A DNA stretch of 33,428 nt. Source: JALZOC01 sp038320555 (lineage in GTDB: Bacteria > Acidobacteriota > Vicinamibacteria > Vicinamibacterales > 2-12-FULL-66-21). Below the pieces are notes generated by a model. That model searched no databases. It was not told where the DNA came from and was given only the letters and a program-made list of their open reading frames with translations. The stretch covers positions 1 through 33,428 of the forward strand of contig JBBQEJ010000046.1 of the NCBI GenBank assembly GCA_038320555.1. The letters run 5' to 3'. Positions 8,870-18,402 of this stretch are shown piece after piece. Made by a program: the position numbers and the translations under genes. Position 1 is the stretch's first letter. Each line of letters opens with the position of its first letter.

Positions 8870-11800
8870 ATGTCTGACTTCGTTCACCTTCATCTCCATT
8901 CTGAGTATTCGCTCCTGGACGGCGCGTGCCGGATCGAGGAGATGCTGGATCGCGCGGCGGAGTTGAAGATGCCGGCCGTGGCCATCACCGAGCACGGAAA
9001 CATGTTTTCGTCGGTGATCTTCCACGACCAGGCGCGCAAACGCGGGATCAACCCGATTCTCGGATGCGAGGTCTATGTCGCACCGGGGGACCGCCGGACG
9101 AAGAGCGGCACGCCGGGAGAAACGGCGAACCATCTGGTGCTGCTCGCGCAGACGAAGGAGGGGTACCACAACCTCATCAAGCTCGTGTCGGCGGGATACA
9201 CCGAAGGCTTCTACTACAAGCCACGCATCGACAAGGACCTGCTGGCCCGGCATGCGGCGGGCTTGATTGGCCTCAGCAGCTGCCTGAAAGGGGAAGTCGC
9301 CACCGGGATCCGCACTGAGCAGCAGCAGAAGGCGATCGCGGCCGCGGCGGCGTATCGCGACATTCTCGGTCCGGGCAATTTCTTTCTCGAGATGCAATAC
9401 CAGGGCATCGACGATCAGCTCGTTGTCAACGCTGGACTCCAGCCGATCGCGAAAGACCTGGGCCTGCCGCTCGTCGCCACCAACGACGTGCATTACCTGC
9501 AGAACTCCGATTTCAAGCCGCACGATGTGCTGCTGTGCATCGGGACCGGCAAGTCGGTGAACGACACGGAGAGGCTCCGCTATCACGGCGATCAGTTCTA
9601 TCTGAAGACCGCCGAGGAAATGGCAGAGGTCTTCAAGGATTATCCGGACGCGCTGGCCAATACGCTCCGCATCGCCGAGCGCTGCCACGTCGATCTGTCC
9701 GGCACGGTGAATCACCTGCCCAACTTCGACGTTCCGGCGGGCTTCACGCTCGACGAGTATTTCGAGCACGTTGTGCGCGAGGGCTTCACCCAGCGGTTGC
9801 CCCGGCTCAAGGATCTGGCGGCGCGCGGCATCCTGAAGCACACGATTGACGAGTACGACCGCCGGCTGGCGTACGAAATCGACATGATCAAGCAGATGAA
9901 GTACCCCGGGTATTTCCTGATCACCTGGGATTTCATCCGGCACGCGCGCGAGAAGGGCATTCCGGTCGGCCCGGGGCGCGGCTCGGCCGCCGGCAGCTTC
10001 GTCGCCTACTGTTTGCGGATCACCGATGTCGACCCCATCGAGTACGACCTGATTTTCGAGCGCTTCCTGAATCCGGAGCGGGTGTCGCTGCCGGATATCG
10101 ACATCGATTTCTGCGAGCGCCGGCGCGGCGAAGTCATCGAGTACGTGACGAACAAGTACGGCCGCCAGAACGTCGCCCAGATCATTACGTTTGGCACCAT
10201 GAAGGCGCGCGCGGTCGTGCGCGACGTCGCCCGCGTCATGGACATCCCGTATGCGGACGCCGATCGCGTGGCCAAGGCCATCCCGCCCACGCTCGACATG
10301 ACGCTTGCCAAGGCGCTCGACGAGAACCCCGTCCTGAAGGAGATGGAGCAGAAGGACGAGCGCGTGAAAGAGCTGCTCGCCGTTGCGCGCCGCCTCGAAG
10401 GCATGACGCGCCATGCATCGGTGCACGCAGCCGGCGTCGTCATCGCGCCGCGGCCGCTCACCGAGTTCGTGCCGCTCTACAAGAGCCAGAAGGACGAAAT
10501 CGTCACGCAGTGGGCGATGAAGGAGGTCGAACGCATGGGCCTCCTCAAGATGGACTTCCTCGGCCTGAGTACGCTGACACTCATCCGCGACGCCCTCGAC
10601 GAAATCAAGCGGACGGAGGCCATCGACCTCGATATCGACACGATTCCACTCACCGACGCGAAGACATTCCAGCTGTTCTGCGACGGACAGACTTACGGGG
10701 TGTTCCAGTTCGAAAGCTCGGGCATGCGCGAGCTGTTGCGCAAGGCCAAGCCCGAACGGCTCGACGACCTGATCGCGTTGAACGCGCTGTATCGCCCCGG
10801 ACCGCTCAAGAGCGGCATGGTGGACGACTACATCGCGCGCAAGCAGGGGCGCACCGAGGTGAATTACGAGCTGCCGCAGCTCGTCCCGATCCTCAGCGAT
10901 ACGTACGGGGTCATCGCGTACCAGGAACAGGTCATGCGCATCGCCGCAGTCCTGGCCGGGTTCTCGATGGGCCAGTCCGACGTGCTCCGCAAGGCCATGG
11001 GGAAAAAGGACCCCAGGGTCATGGCGAAACAACGCGAAGCCTTCGTGAACGGTGCGAAGGCAAACGGGGTCAGCGAAAAAAAGGCGGCGAAAATCTTCGA
11101 CCTGATGGAATTCTTCGCCGGCTACGGCTTCAACAAGTCGCATTCGACGACGTACGCGTGGATTGCGTATCAGACGGCGTTCCTCAAAGCGAACTACCCG
11201 GCGCACTTCATGGCGGCGCTGTTGACGATTGAAGCCGCGAATACCGACAAACTGGCGATGTACCTCGGGGAGTGCCGCGACCTCGGCGTCACGATTCTTG
11301 CCCCCGACATCAATTCGAGCGAGTTGGCGTTCACGGTTGTCGACAATGCCGTGCGGTTTGGACTGTGCGCCGTCAAAAACGTCGGCGAAGGGGCCATCCT
11401 GTCAATGCTGGCCGTCCGAAAGGCGCTCGGACGCATCGACTCGCTCTATACCCTCTGCGAGCATGCGGACCAGCGGCTCGTCAACAAGCGCGTGCTCGAG
11501 AGTCTGGTCAAAGCGGGCGCGATGGACTCGCTGTTGCCCGAGTCCACTGGAACGGTCGCAGCGCGCCGGGCGCGACTTTTTGGCGCAGTGGACAAGGCGA
11601 TCGAGCACGGCGGCCGTCACCAGCGCGATCGCGACAAGGGGCAGTCGCAGCTGTTTGCCGGAGACGACGGATCCTCGGCGGCCGCGACGCTTCCGGATGC
11701 CCAGGCGTGGACGGAGGCGCAGCAGCTCGCGGGAGAAAAGGAGGCGCTCGGCCTCTACATGAGCGGCCATCCGCTGGACAGGTTCGGCGAGGAGCTGAAG

Positions 11801-12340
11801 ACCTTCGGCGCGCGCCGCGTCGCCGATCTCACCACATCGGAAGCCGACGTCTGGGTCGGCGGCATCGTCTCCGGCCTGCGCCCGCTCAAGACAAAGAAGG
11901 GAGACCGCATGGCGGTCTTCATGTTGGACGACGTGGCGGGCAACGTGGAAGTCGTCCTGTTCCCAGAGACGTTTCTGAAGCACGGCCTGCTCGTCGAGAA
12001 CGACGCGATGCTGCTCGTGCGGGGCAAGCTCGAAAAGGACGAAGAATCGGCCCGCATCGTCGCGACCGAGTTGATGTCGATTGCCTCGTTGCGGGAGAGG
12101 ACCACGAAGGAAGTCGTGATCCATCTGCGGCAGGCGTCGGGCTCGAGAACGACGTTCGAGGCGCTGGCGGAGCTCTTGTCGCGGCATCGCGGCGACCGGC
12201 GCGTCTCGCTCGAGCTCGACGTGAACGGGCCCCGGCCTCTCCGCGTGCGGGCCGACGTCGCGCAGCGCGTGCGCCCCTCCGAAAAGCTCGTGGCGGAGAT
12301 CGAACAGATCTGCGGCACGGGAACGGTGGAACTGAGGTGA
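8870..12340 (+). CDS. dnaE: DNA polymerase III alpha subunit
   Basis: 1156 residues, the usual size of DnaE1, the replicative polymerase subunit. It has an N-terminal PHP domain (HLHSEYSLLDGA, residues 5-16; then ITEHGNM and GCEVYVAPG), a C-family palm with the catalytic aspartates in LPDIDIDFCERRRGEV (about 407-422), the fingers region with YRPGPLKSGMVDDYI, QEQVMRIA and FNKSHSTTYAWIAY, and tandem helix-hairpin-helix and OB-fold regions near 993-1040 (GGIVSGLRPLKTKKGDRMAVF). No exonuclease domain is inserted, so this is not PolC. Start ATG 8870 precedes SDFVHLHLHSEYS as in homologues. Upstream GGAAA (8852-8856) is the only purine patch and belongs to the word array. Confidence 0.98.
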   Translation: MSDFVHLHLHSEYSLLDGACRIEEMLDRAAELKMPAVAITEHGNMFSSVIFHDQARKRGINPILGCEVYVAPGDRRTKSGTPGETANHLVLLAQTKEGYHNLIKLVSAGYTEGFYYKPRIDKDLLARHAAGLIGLSSCLKGEVATGIRTEQQQKAIAAAAAYRDILGPGNFFLEMQYQGIDDQLVVNAGLQPIAKDLGLPLVATNDVHYLQNSDFKPHDVLLCIGTGKSVNDTERLRYHGDQFYLKTAEEMAEVFKDYPDALANTLRIAERCHVDLSGTVNHLPNFDVPAGFTLDEYFEHVVREGFTQRLPRLKDLAARGILKHTIDEYDRRLAYEIDMIKQMKYPGYFLITWDFIRHAREKGIPVGPGRGSAAGSFVAYCLRITDVDPIEYDLIFERFLNPERVSLPDIDIDFCERRRGEVIEYVTNKYGRQNVAQIITFGTMKARAVVRDVARVMDIPYADADRVAKAIPPTLDMTLAKALDENPVLKEMEQKDERVKELLAVARRLEGMTRHASVHAAGVVIAPRPLTEFVPLYKSQKDEIVTQWAMKEVERMGLLKMDFLGLSTLTLIRDALDEIKRTEAIDLDIDTIPLTDAKTFQLFCDGQTYGVFQFESSGMRELLRKAKPERLDDLIALNALYRPGPLKSGMVDDYIARKQGRTEVNYELPQLVPILSDTYGVIAYQEQVMRIAAVLAGFSMGQSDVLRKAMGKKDPRVMAKQREAFVNGAKANGVSEKKAAKIFDLMEFFAGYGFNKSHSTTYAWIAYQTAFLKANYPAHFMAALLTIEAANTDKLAMYLGECRDLGVTILAPDINSSELAFTVVDNAVRFGLCAVKNVGEGAILSMLAVRKALGRIDSLYTLCEHADQRLVNKRVLESLVKAGAMDSLLPESTGTVAARRARLFGAVDKAIEHGGRHQRDRDKGQSQLFAGDDGSSAAATLPDAQAWTEAQQLAGEKEALGLYMSGHPLDRFGEELKTFGARRVADLTTSEADVWVGGIVSGLRPLKTKKGDRMAVFMLDDVAGNVEVVLFPETFLKHGLLVENDAMLLVRGKLEKDEESARIVATELMSIASLRERTTKEVVIHLRQASGSRTTFEALAELLSRHRGDRRVSLELDVNGPRPLRVRADVAQRVRPSEKLVAEIEQICGTGTVELR

Positions 12341-12369
12341 GTGCCGATGAGCGACAGTCACCCGTCTCA

Positions 12370-12434
12370 CAGGAGTCCAGAAGATCAGGAGAATATTTTG
12401 TTTTCTTCTGATCTCCTGATCTCCTGTTTTGATC
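12370..12434. repeat. Octamer word array, dnaE-accA gap
   Basis: Three consecutive 8-base words of CAGRAGNN type (12370-12393) are followed after an AT-rich spacer by words of the opposite orientation (12403-12434; ATCTCCTG occurs twice in a row). AGATCAGGAG (12382-12391) and CTCCTGATCT (12413-12422) form a perfect 10-bp stem. A TTTT follows the right arm, so the fold could also act as a weak terminator after dnaE. Confidence 0.75.
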
Positions 12435-12482
12435 TTGGCTGGCGCGCGCGGCTCCGTATGAGACGTGCAATATTGAGCGACT

Positions 12483-13451
12483 ATGCCTGATCTGCTCGAG
12501 TTCGAAGAACCGGTCGGCGTGCTCCTGAAGGAGATCGAAGCGCTCGGCCTCATGCCCCGCACGCCGGAGCGTGAGCGATCGATCGAGACGCTTCGAAAGC
12601 GCGCCGACGACCTTCGCGCGGAGCTCTACGCCACCCTTACGCCCTGGCAGCGAGTGCTCGTCGCGCGCCATCCCAGCCGGCCGAACACGCTCGATTACGT
12701 GGAACGGCTGTTTACCGGATGGGACGAGCTGCGCGGGGACCGCCGCTTCGCTGACGATCACGCCATCGTCTGCGGCTTTGCCGATTACCGCGGTCAACAC
12801 GTGGCGGTTATCGGCCACCAGAAAGGCGGCGACACGAAGCAGAAAATCTATCGAAACTTCGGCTACGCGCGGCCGGAGGGCTACCGCAAAGCGCTCCGCG
12901 TGATGCAGCTGGCGGAGAAGTTCAGCCGGCCGATCGTGGTCTTCATCGACACGCCGGCCGCCTATCCGGGCGTCGAATCCGAGGAGCGCGGCGTCGCCGA
13001 GGCGATCGCCTTCAACCTGCGCGAAATGATGATGCTCGAGGTGCCCATTATCGTGCTCGTGTGCGGGGAAGGGGGCAGCGGCGGGGCGCTCGGTATTGCC
13101 ATCGGCGATCGCGTGCTGATGCAGGAGTTCTCGGTCTACAGCGTCATCCCGCCCGAAGGGTGCGCGGCAATCCTCTGGCGCGACGCGAATCGAAAGGTCG
13201 AGGCAGCGGCGGCGTTGAAGATTACCGCGTCCGACATGCTGGCGCTTGGCCTGATCGACGGCATCGTGCCAGAGCCGACCGGCGGCGCCCACAACAACCC
13301 GGATGCCGCGACCGCTCTCGTCGATCAGGCGCTGTCGGTCTCGCTGGCCGATGTGGCCGCGCTCCCGGTCGAGGCGCGCCTGAACGCGCGCTACGACAAG
13401 TTTCGGAAGATGGGCGAAGAGGGCACGGCCTTCGTCAACACGGTCGCATGA
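12483..13451 (+). CDS. accA: Acetyl-CoA carboxylase carboxyltransferase alpha subunit
   Basis: 322 residues (E. coli AccA is about 319). It is the alpha half of the carboxyltransferase that moves CO2 from biotin to acetyl-CoA, giving malonyl-CoA for fatty-acid synthesis; the beta half (AccD) is not in this window. Crotonase-like fold motifs: IVVFIDTPAAYPGVESEERG, the oxyanion region VCGEGGSGGALGIAIGD and the adjoining SVIPPEGCAAILWRD. The N-terminal LLEFEEPVGVLLKEIEAL corresponds to the family's coiled N-terminus, supporting the ATG at 12483. It ends 70 bases before recJ, in a gap filled by an octamer array. Confidence 0.97.
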   Translation: MPDLLEFEEPVGVLLKEIEALGLMPRTPERERSIETLRKRADDLRAELYATLTPWQRVLVARHPSRPNTLDYVERLFTGWDELRGDRRFADDHAIVCGFADYRGQHVAVIGHQKGGDTKQKIYRNFGYARPEGYRKALRVMQLAEKFSRPIVVFIDTPAAYPGVESEERGVAEAIAFNLREMMMLEVPIIVLVCGEGGSGGALGIAIGDRVLMQEFSVYSVIPPEGCAAILWRDANRKVEAAAALKITASDMLALGLIDGIVPEPTGGAHNNPDAATALVDQALSVSLADVAALPVEARLNARYDKFRKMGEEGTAFVNTVA

Positions 13452-13472
13452 AAGCCCGGAGACCGTTCGGGC

Positions 13473-13520
13473 AAGAGCGTAAGAAAAGAAGAACGGAAGA
13501 ACGTAACAACGTACGAAGAG
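13473..13520. repeat. Octamer word array, accA-recJ gap
   Basis: Six consecutive, in-phase 8-base words of AAGAACGT type (best pair 13489-13504), purine-rich on the coding strand. The last word gives GAAGAG right before the recJ ATG at 13522 and so serves as its likely ribosome-binding patch. There is no inverted arm in this gap. Confidence 0.75.
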
Positions 13521-13521
13521 A

Positions 13522-15246
13522 ATGACGAGCCTGCTTTGGCACCATTTACCATGCGACGATGACCAGGCCGCGGCGCTGGCGGCCGCGCTCGGCGTCCATC
13601 CGATCATCGCGCGGCTGCTGTGTCTCCGCGGGCTTGCCGACGCGGATCGCGCCTCACGGTTCCTCAACCCGTCGCTCGAACATCTCCACGATCCATTCCA
13701 GCTTGCGGACATGGAGCGCGCGGTCCTCCGCATCGAGCAGGCTCTCGCACAGCACGAGCGAATCGCGATTCACGGGGACTATGACGTCGACGGCATCACC
13801 TCGACCGTGATCCTGCGTCGCGCGCTCGAGCTCCTCGGCGGCGACGTGGTGCACTTCATCCCTGAGCGGTTGCGCGACGGCTACGGCCTGCAGTGTGCCG
13901 CAATCGATCGCCTTCACGCCGAACGCGTGTCGCTCATTGTCTCAGTCGACTGCGGCATCCGGAGCACTGAAGCGGCCCTGCGCGCACGCGAGCTCGGCGT
14001 CGATCTGATCATCACCGATCACCACGAACCCGAAGGCACCCTGCCGCCTGCGCTCGCCGTGATCAATCCGAAGCGTCACGATTGCGCGTATCCGGACAAG
14101 AACCTCGCGGGGGTCGGCGTGGCGCTGAAGCTCGTGCAGGCGCTTTGCCAGCGCGCGGGGAAGGGCAAATGGCTCCCGGCCTTCGTGAAGATTGCCGCGA
14201 TCGGGACACTCGCGGATGTCGTGCCCCTCGTAGGGGAGAACCGCGTGATCGCACGGCTCGGCCTGGCGTCGCTCAGCACGGGCCCGCACACTATCGGTCT
14301 GCGCGCCCTCCTCGACGCGTCAGGTCTCAGCGGGAAGACGATTGACAGCTATCAGGTGGCGTTCATGCTCGCACCGCGGGTCAATGCCGCAGGCCGTATG
14401 AGCACGCCCGACATCGCGACGCGCCTCCTGCTCGCGACCGGCGAAGCCATGGGCGAGGAGGCGCGCGGGCTCGCGCAGCAACTCAACGACGAAAACCTGC
14501 GCCGCCAGCACGAAGAGGCAGACCTGGTCCTCCAGGCCCGTAAGGCGATCGAAACGGATCCGGCCGTTGGCGCGCACAACGTGCTGGTCGTCGGCGGCGA
14601 CGGCTGGCACCGCGGCGTCATCGGCATCGCCGCGTCCAAGCTGGTGGACGCGTTCCACAAGCCCGCCATCGTGCTGTCGGTCGATGGCGAGCTGGCACAT
14701 GGCTCCTGCCGTAGCATTCCCGACTTCGACATGCTCGCGGCGCTCGAGCACTGCTCGGACGTGTTTCTCAAGTTCGGCGGTCACAAGCAGGCGGCCGGCC
14801 TGACGATGGAGGCGGCTCGCGTCCCGGAATTCCGCGCCCGGATCAACGCGTACGCCGACGAAGTGCTCGAGCCGGATCAGTTGCGGCCGCGGCTGCGCAT
14901 CGACGGGCCGCTCAGTCTCCGGTCGATCACGCACGATCTCATGCGCGATCTGGACGCCATGGGCCCCTTCGGCATGGCGAATCCGCGCCCGGTGTTTCAC
15001 ACGTCCGGTGTCGAAATCGTCGACGGCCCGCGGACGCTCAAAGAGCGCCACCTGAAGATGACCTTCAGCCAGGAAGGCCGGCGATTCCGGGCCATCGCCT
15101 GGCGCGCCGCCGAACGCGCCGACTTCCTCGCCCGCAACCGGAGCGGCGTCAACCTCGCCTTCTCACTCGAGAAGAACGAGTTCCAGGGGGAAACCTACCT
15201 CGAGCTCAACGTCGCGGATTTCAAAAGCGCGAGCGACGCGGACTGA
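13522..15246 (+). CDS. recJ: Single-stranded-DNA-specific 5'-3' exonuclease RecJ
   Basis: 574 residues, normal RecJ length. It degrades 5'-ended single-stranded DNA in recombination (RecF pathway), mismatch and base-excision repair. DHH-family motifs are intact: DYDVDG (86-91, motif I), VDCG (142-145, motif II), DHHE (166-169, motif III) and a later NAAGRM motif. The DHHA1 domain shows the GDGWHRGVIGIAASKL block and FGGHKQAAG. The C-terminal OB-fold ends at ELNVADFKSAS. Start ATG 13522 follows GAAGAGA. The gene is separated from lptC by 169 bases of heptamer array. Confidence 0.96.
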   Translation: MTSLLWHHLPCDDDQAAALAAALGVHPIIARLLCLRGLADADRASRFLNPSLEHLHDPFQLADMERAVLRIEQALAQHERIAIHGDYDVDGITSTVILRRALELLGGDVVHFIPERLRDGYGLQCAAIDRLHAERVSLIVSVDCGIRSTEAALRARELGVDLIITDHHEPEGTLPPALAVINPKRHDCAYPDKNLAGVGVALKLVQALCQRAGKGKWLPAFVKIAAIGTLADVVPLVGENRVIARLGLASLSTGPHTIGLRALLDASGLSGKTIDSYQVAFMLAPRVNAAGRMSTPDIATRLLLATGEAMGEEARGLAQQLNDENLRRQHEEADLVLQARKAIETDPAVGAHNVLVVGGDGWHRGVIGIAASKLVDAFHKPAIVLSVDGELAHGSCRSIPDFDMLAALEHCSDVFLKFGGHKQAAGLTMEAARVPEFRARINAYADEVLEPDQLRPRLRIDGPLSLRSITHDLMRDLDAMGPFGMANPRPVFHTSGVEIVDGPRTLKERHLKMTFSQEGRRFRAIAWRAAERADFLARNRSGVNLAFSLEKNEFQGETYLELNVADFKSASDAD

Positions 15247-15415
15247 TGTTTCCAGCTTCCCGCCTCCAGCTCCCGGCTTTCGGCCACCGCCTACCGGCCT
15301 CGACTTTTCGACTCCCGGACCGGTCGTGGCCGAGCCATGCGCCTTGCCATCGTCGAGCTTGTTTTCCGCGTTCCCAGGCTGGAAGCTGGGAACTGGAAGC
15401 TGGAAGCTCTCCTTT
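15247..15415. repeat. Two-armed heptamer array, recJ-lptC gap
   Basis: Begins with the first base after the recJ stop. The left arm (15247-15316) is ten in-phase 7-base words of NGCTTCC type, decaying along its length. The right arm (15374-15408) is five words of GGAAGCT type (exact copies at 15381, 15395 and 15402), the reverse complement of the left. Roughly 57 bases between the arms show no clear word. The last GGAAG sits 9 bases before the lptC ATG and probably acts as its ribosome site. Confidence 0.88.
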
Positions 15416-17644
15416 ATGAGTTGGCAGAAGAATGCCCGGCTCGCCATAGCGGTGTTCGTGATCGTCTTCGTGGCGATTGTGTTCGTCGCGCTGCGTCAGC
15501 GGAAGACCGCGCCGGCCGCTGTCGCTGACCCTGTGCGCAAGGACAAGGACTGCATTCTCGAAAACACCACTGGAGGCCACGTCGAATCGGTCAAGGAAGG
15601 ACGCGTCGTGTTCGGCATCAAGTTCGGCGCGCAATGCACATATCCGGATGGGCGCTCGAAGCTGGGAAATGGCGTCGAGATCACGTCGAACCGGAACGGC
15701 AAGCCGTTTACGGTCACGAGCCGCGAGGCGGATGTCCTGCAGACAGGCGACGAGCTCAAGACGGCTCATTTCAGGACCGCGGTGAAACTCACGAGCGACG
15801 GCACCGAGGTCACGAGCGACGATGCCACCTACGACCAGTCCGAGGGCATTCTCAGGGCACCGGGCGCCGTCGCGTTCAGGCGCGGACGGATGCAGGGCAC
15901 CGGCGTCGGAGCGACCTACGATCTCAATCGGGAGGTGCTCTGGCTGCTCGATCGCGCGCACATCACCGTTGCCGCCGACGACAAACGGCAGGGACAGCTC
16001 GACGCGACGGCCGGCGCCGCGGGCATGGCACGTGCGGACCACTACGTGAAGCTGACCCGCAACGGACACATCAACGCCGAAGGACGAATCATCGACGCCG
16101 ACGAGATCACGATCCTCCTCACGAAGGACGATCAGCGCGTGCAGACGCTTCAGCTTCGCGGCAACAGCCGGATCACGGGCAGCGGTGACAGCAGCGGCCC
16201 GCAGGCCATGTCGGCGCGGGATATCGATCTGACGTACGGCGACGACGGCCGGACGTTGCAGCACTCACAACTCGTCGAGAATGCCGTCGTGGAGCTTCCG
16301 GGTGAGGGCAACACCGGCGGCCGCCGCATCGCCGGTAAAACCATCGACATTGCGATGTCGCCCGACGGCAAGACCGTCACCAGCCTCAATGCCACGGAAA
16401 ACGTCCAGGTCGACCTCCCGCCCGAGGGGGACGCGCCGGCAAAGCGCATCCGGTCGGCCACCCTCGCGGCCAGTGGGGCGCCCGGATCAGGACTTCAGAA
16501 TGCCACGTTCGGAGGCGGTGTCGATTATCGCGAAACGCGGCCGGCGCGCGGAACTGTCGCGGCCGTCGATCGGTCTGCGCGATCGGCCACGCTCATCATC
16601 GCGACAAAGCCCGGCTTCGGCGCCGTCGAGCAGGCGGATTTCCACGGGAACGTGCACTTCACAGATGGTCCGCAGGTCGTCGCGGACTCCACGCGCGCCC
16701 TGTATCACGTCGATCGCGATCAAATCGATCTGTCGCCGTCCGACGACCCCGGCCCGGCCTCGCCGCGCGTCAGCGACGGCCGGGTCACCGTCGAGGCCCG
16801 CGCGATCGAGTTCTCGCTCAGCACGCGCAAACTCAAAGCGGACACAAAGGTCCGGAGCTCGATGCAGCCCCAGCATAAGTCCGGCGACAAGCCCGCCGCG
16901 GCCAACGCCGCTCCGGCCGGGGCACGACGAGGCGCGGCGCCGGCTCCGGCGGCCTCCAGCACCGATTCCCAGGCGCGGGTCCCTTCGCTTCTGAAAGAGG
17001 ATCAGCCTGTGACCGTCACTTCCAACCGCCTCGAGTACGATGGAGCCGCCGGGCACGCGGTCTACAGCGGAAACGCGCGGCTCTGGCAGACCGACACCAA
17101 GATCAATGGCGACACCATCATCGTTGACGACGACACCGGGAATCTCGAGGCACGCGTCAAGGTTCGCACCGAGATGACGCTCGACGACGTGGATCCAAAA
17201 ACGAACGCCCGGAAGGCGACCCGTTCGATTGGCGAGTCTGACGCGTTCTTCTACGACGACTCGAAGCGCCTGGCGACATATACGGGAAAGGCGCACCTGA
17301 TTGGGGCGGAAGGGGATGTCACGGCGGAGAAACTCGAGTTGTTTCTCGTGCAGGGCGCCAACGAACTGGAGCGGGCGGAAGGTTACGGCACCAACGGCGC
17401 CGTCATCGTGAAGGAGAGTGGCCGTGTCGCCACTGGCGCACGCCTCACTTACACGGCAAAGGACGAGAGATACCTGATGACCGGAACCCCGGTCGAAGCC
17501 CTCGAAACGGCGCCACAAGACTGCAAGAAATCAGTCGGCGCGGTGTTGACGTTCCAGCGAGCGGTCGATACGGTACAAATGGCCGGGAACGAGCTCATCC
17601 GGGCGGTGCAGACGCAGATTACGTGTCCGGCGGGAACGCGCTAG
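15416..17644 (+). CDS. LptC-LptA fusion: periplasmic LPS transport bridge
   Basis: 742 residues from ATG 15416 (MSWQKNARLAIAVFVIVF). One membrane anchor (about 8-24) leads to an LptC-like beta-jellyroll domain (to about 200), then two further OstA-type beta regions (about 200-330 and 340-480), an Ala/Pro-rich linker (about 490-525), and an LptA-like domain (about 530-740: TSNRLEYDGAAGHAVYSGNARLW, DGDT-like NGDTIIVDDDTGNLEA, YTGKAHLIGAEGDVTAEKLEL). LptC and LptA are separate in E. coli, where they hand lipopolysaccharide from LptB2FG to LptD. Here the bridge appears to be a single chain with several jellyroll units. The stop TAG overlaps the GTG of lptB by one base, which supports the assignment. 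An earlier in-frame start in the repeat region is rejected. Confidence 0.85.
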   Translation: MSWQKNARLAIAVFVIVFVAIVFVALRQRKTAPAAVADPVRKDKDCILENTTGGHVESVKEGRVVFGIKFGAQCTYPDGRSKLGNGVEITSNRNGKPFTVTSREADVLQTGDELKTAHFRTAVKLTSDGTEVTSDDATYDQSEGILRAPGAVAFRRGRMQGTGVGATYDLNREVLWLLDRAHITVAADDKRQGQLDATAGAAGMARADHYVKLTRNGHINAEGRIIDADEITILLTKDDQRVQTLQLRGNSRITGSGDSSGPQAMSARDIDLTYGDDGRTLQHSQLVENAVVELPGEGNTGGRRIAGKTIDIAMSPDGKTVTSLNATENVQVDLPPEGDAPAKRIRSATLAASGAPGSGLQNATFGGGVDYRETRPARGTVAAVDRSARSATLIIATKPGFGAVEQADFHGNVHFTDGPQVVADSTRALYHVDRDQIDLSPSDDPGPASPRVSDGRVTVEARAIEFSLSTRKLKADTKVRSSMQPQHKSGDKPAAANAAPAGARRGAAPAPAASSTDSQARVPSLLKEDQPVTVTSNRLEYDGAAGHAVYSGNARLWQTDTKINGDTIIVDDDTGNLEARVKVRTEMTLDDVDPKTNARKATRSIGESDAFFYDDSKRLATYTGKAHLIGAEGDVTAEKLELFLVQGANELERAEGYGTNGAVIVKESGRVATGARLTYTAKDERYLMTGTPVEALETAPQDCKKSVGAVLTFQRAVDTVQMAGNELIRAVQTQITCPAGTR

Positions 17645-18369
17645 TGTCCACGCTGCACACGAGCGACCTCACCAAATCCTATAGCGGCCGCACCGTCGTC
17701 AAGGGCGTCAACCTGGACATCGCGTCCGGCGAGGTCGTCGGCCTCCTCGGCCCGAACGGCGCGGGCAAGACGACGACGTTCTCGATGGTCGTGGGCTTGA
17801 CGGCGCCCGACACAGGCCGGGTTCTGCTCGACGGCACCGACGTCACTGACGATCCGATGTACCTTCGGGCCCGTAAAGGCATCGGCTATCTGCCGCAGGA
17901 GGCGTCGATCTTCCGCGGACTGAGCGTCGAGGACAACATCACTGCGATTCTCGAAACGCTCCCGCTCGACGCCTCGGAGCGGCGCGCGCGGCGTACCGAG
18001 CTGCTGGCTGAGCTCGGCCTGACGCCCCTGGCCAAGGCGCCGGCGTATACCTTGTCGGGTGGCGAGCGGCGCCGGGTCGAGATTACACGCGCCCTCGTCA
18101 TCTCGCCGAAGTTCATCCTACTCGATGAGCCGTTCGCGGGTATCGATCCGATTGCCGTCACCGACATCCAGAAGATCATTTTCCACCTCAAGGAGCGCGG
18201 GATCGGCGTGCTCATTACCGACCATAACGTGCGGGAAACGCTGCGCATAGTGGACCGTGCCTACATCGTCCACGACGGGGTCATCTTCCGCAGCGGGACG
18301 CCAGACAGCCTTGCGGCCGACGAGGAGGTCAAACGGATTTACCTCGGCGCGGAGTTCCGATTGGACTAA
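17644..18369 (+). CDS. lptB: LPS export ABC transporter ATPase LptB
   Basis: 241 residues from GTG 17644. Cytoplasmic ATPase that powers extraction of LPS by LptF/LptG (not in this window). Motifs: Walker A GPNGAGKTT (36-44), Q-loop LPQEASIFR (83-91), signature LSGGERRRVE (137-146), Walker B FILLDEPFAGIDP (157-169) and switch His in ITDHNVRET. The SIFRGLSVEDNI and DEPFAGIDPIAV stretches are characteristic of LptB. The start is chosen at 17644 because TSDLTKSY follows at the family's usual distance and GGCGGGA lies just upstream; GTG 17623 in the same frame would add seven residues. Confidence 0.96.
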   Translation: MSTLHTSDLTKSYSGRTVVKGVNLDIASGEVVGLLGPNGAGKTTTFSMVVGLTAPDTGRVLLDGTDVTDDPMYLRARKGIGYLPQEASIFRGLSVEDNITAILETLPLDASERRARRTELLAELGLTPLAKAPAYTLSGGERRRVEITRALVISPKFILLDEPFAGIDPIAVTDIQKIIFHLKERGIGVLITDHNVRETLRIVDRAYIVHDGVIFRSGTPDSLAADEEVKRIYLGAEFRLD

Positions 18370-18402
18370 GATTGGAAGGGACGGATACGGTCTACTCGAC
18401 CC

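Noticed and set aside
8843..11206. A 787-codon open frame on the minus strand opposite dnaE
   Set aside because: Antisense shadow of a fully conserved dnaE; the translation is Arg/His/Glu-rich with no domain.
11919..13733. A 604-codon minus-strand frame across dnaE, accA and recJ
   Set aside because: It crosses three genuine genes and two gaps without any domain.
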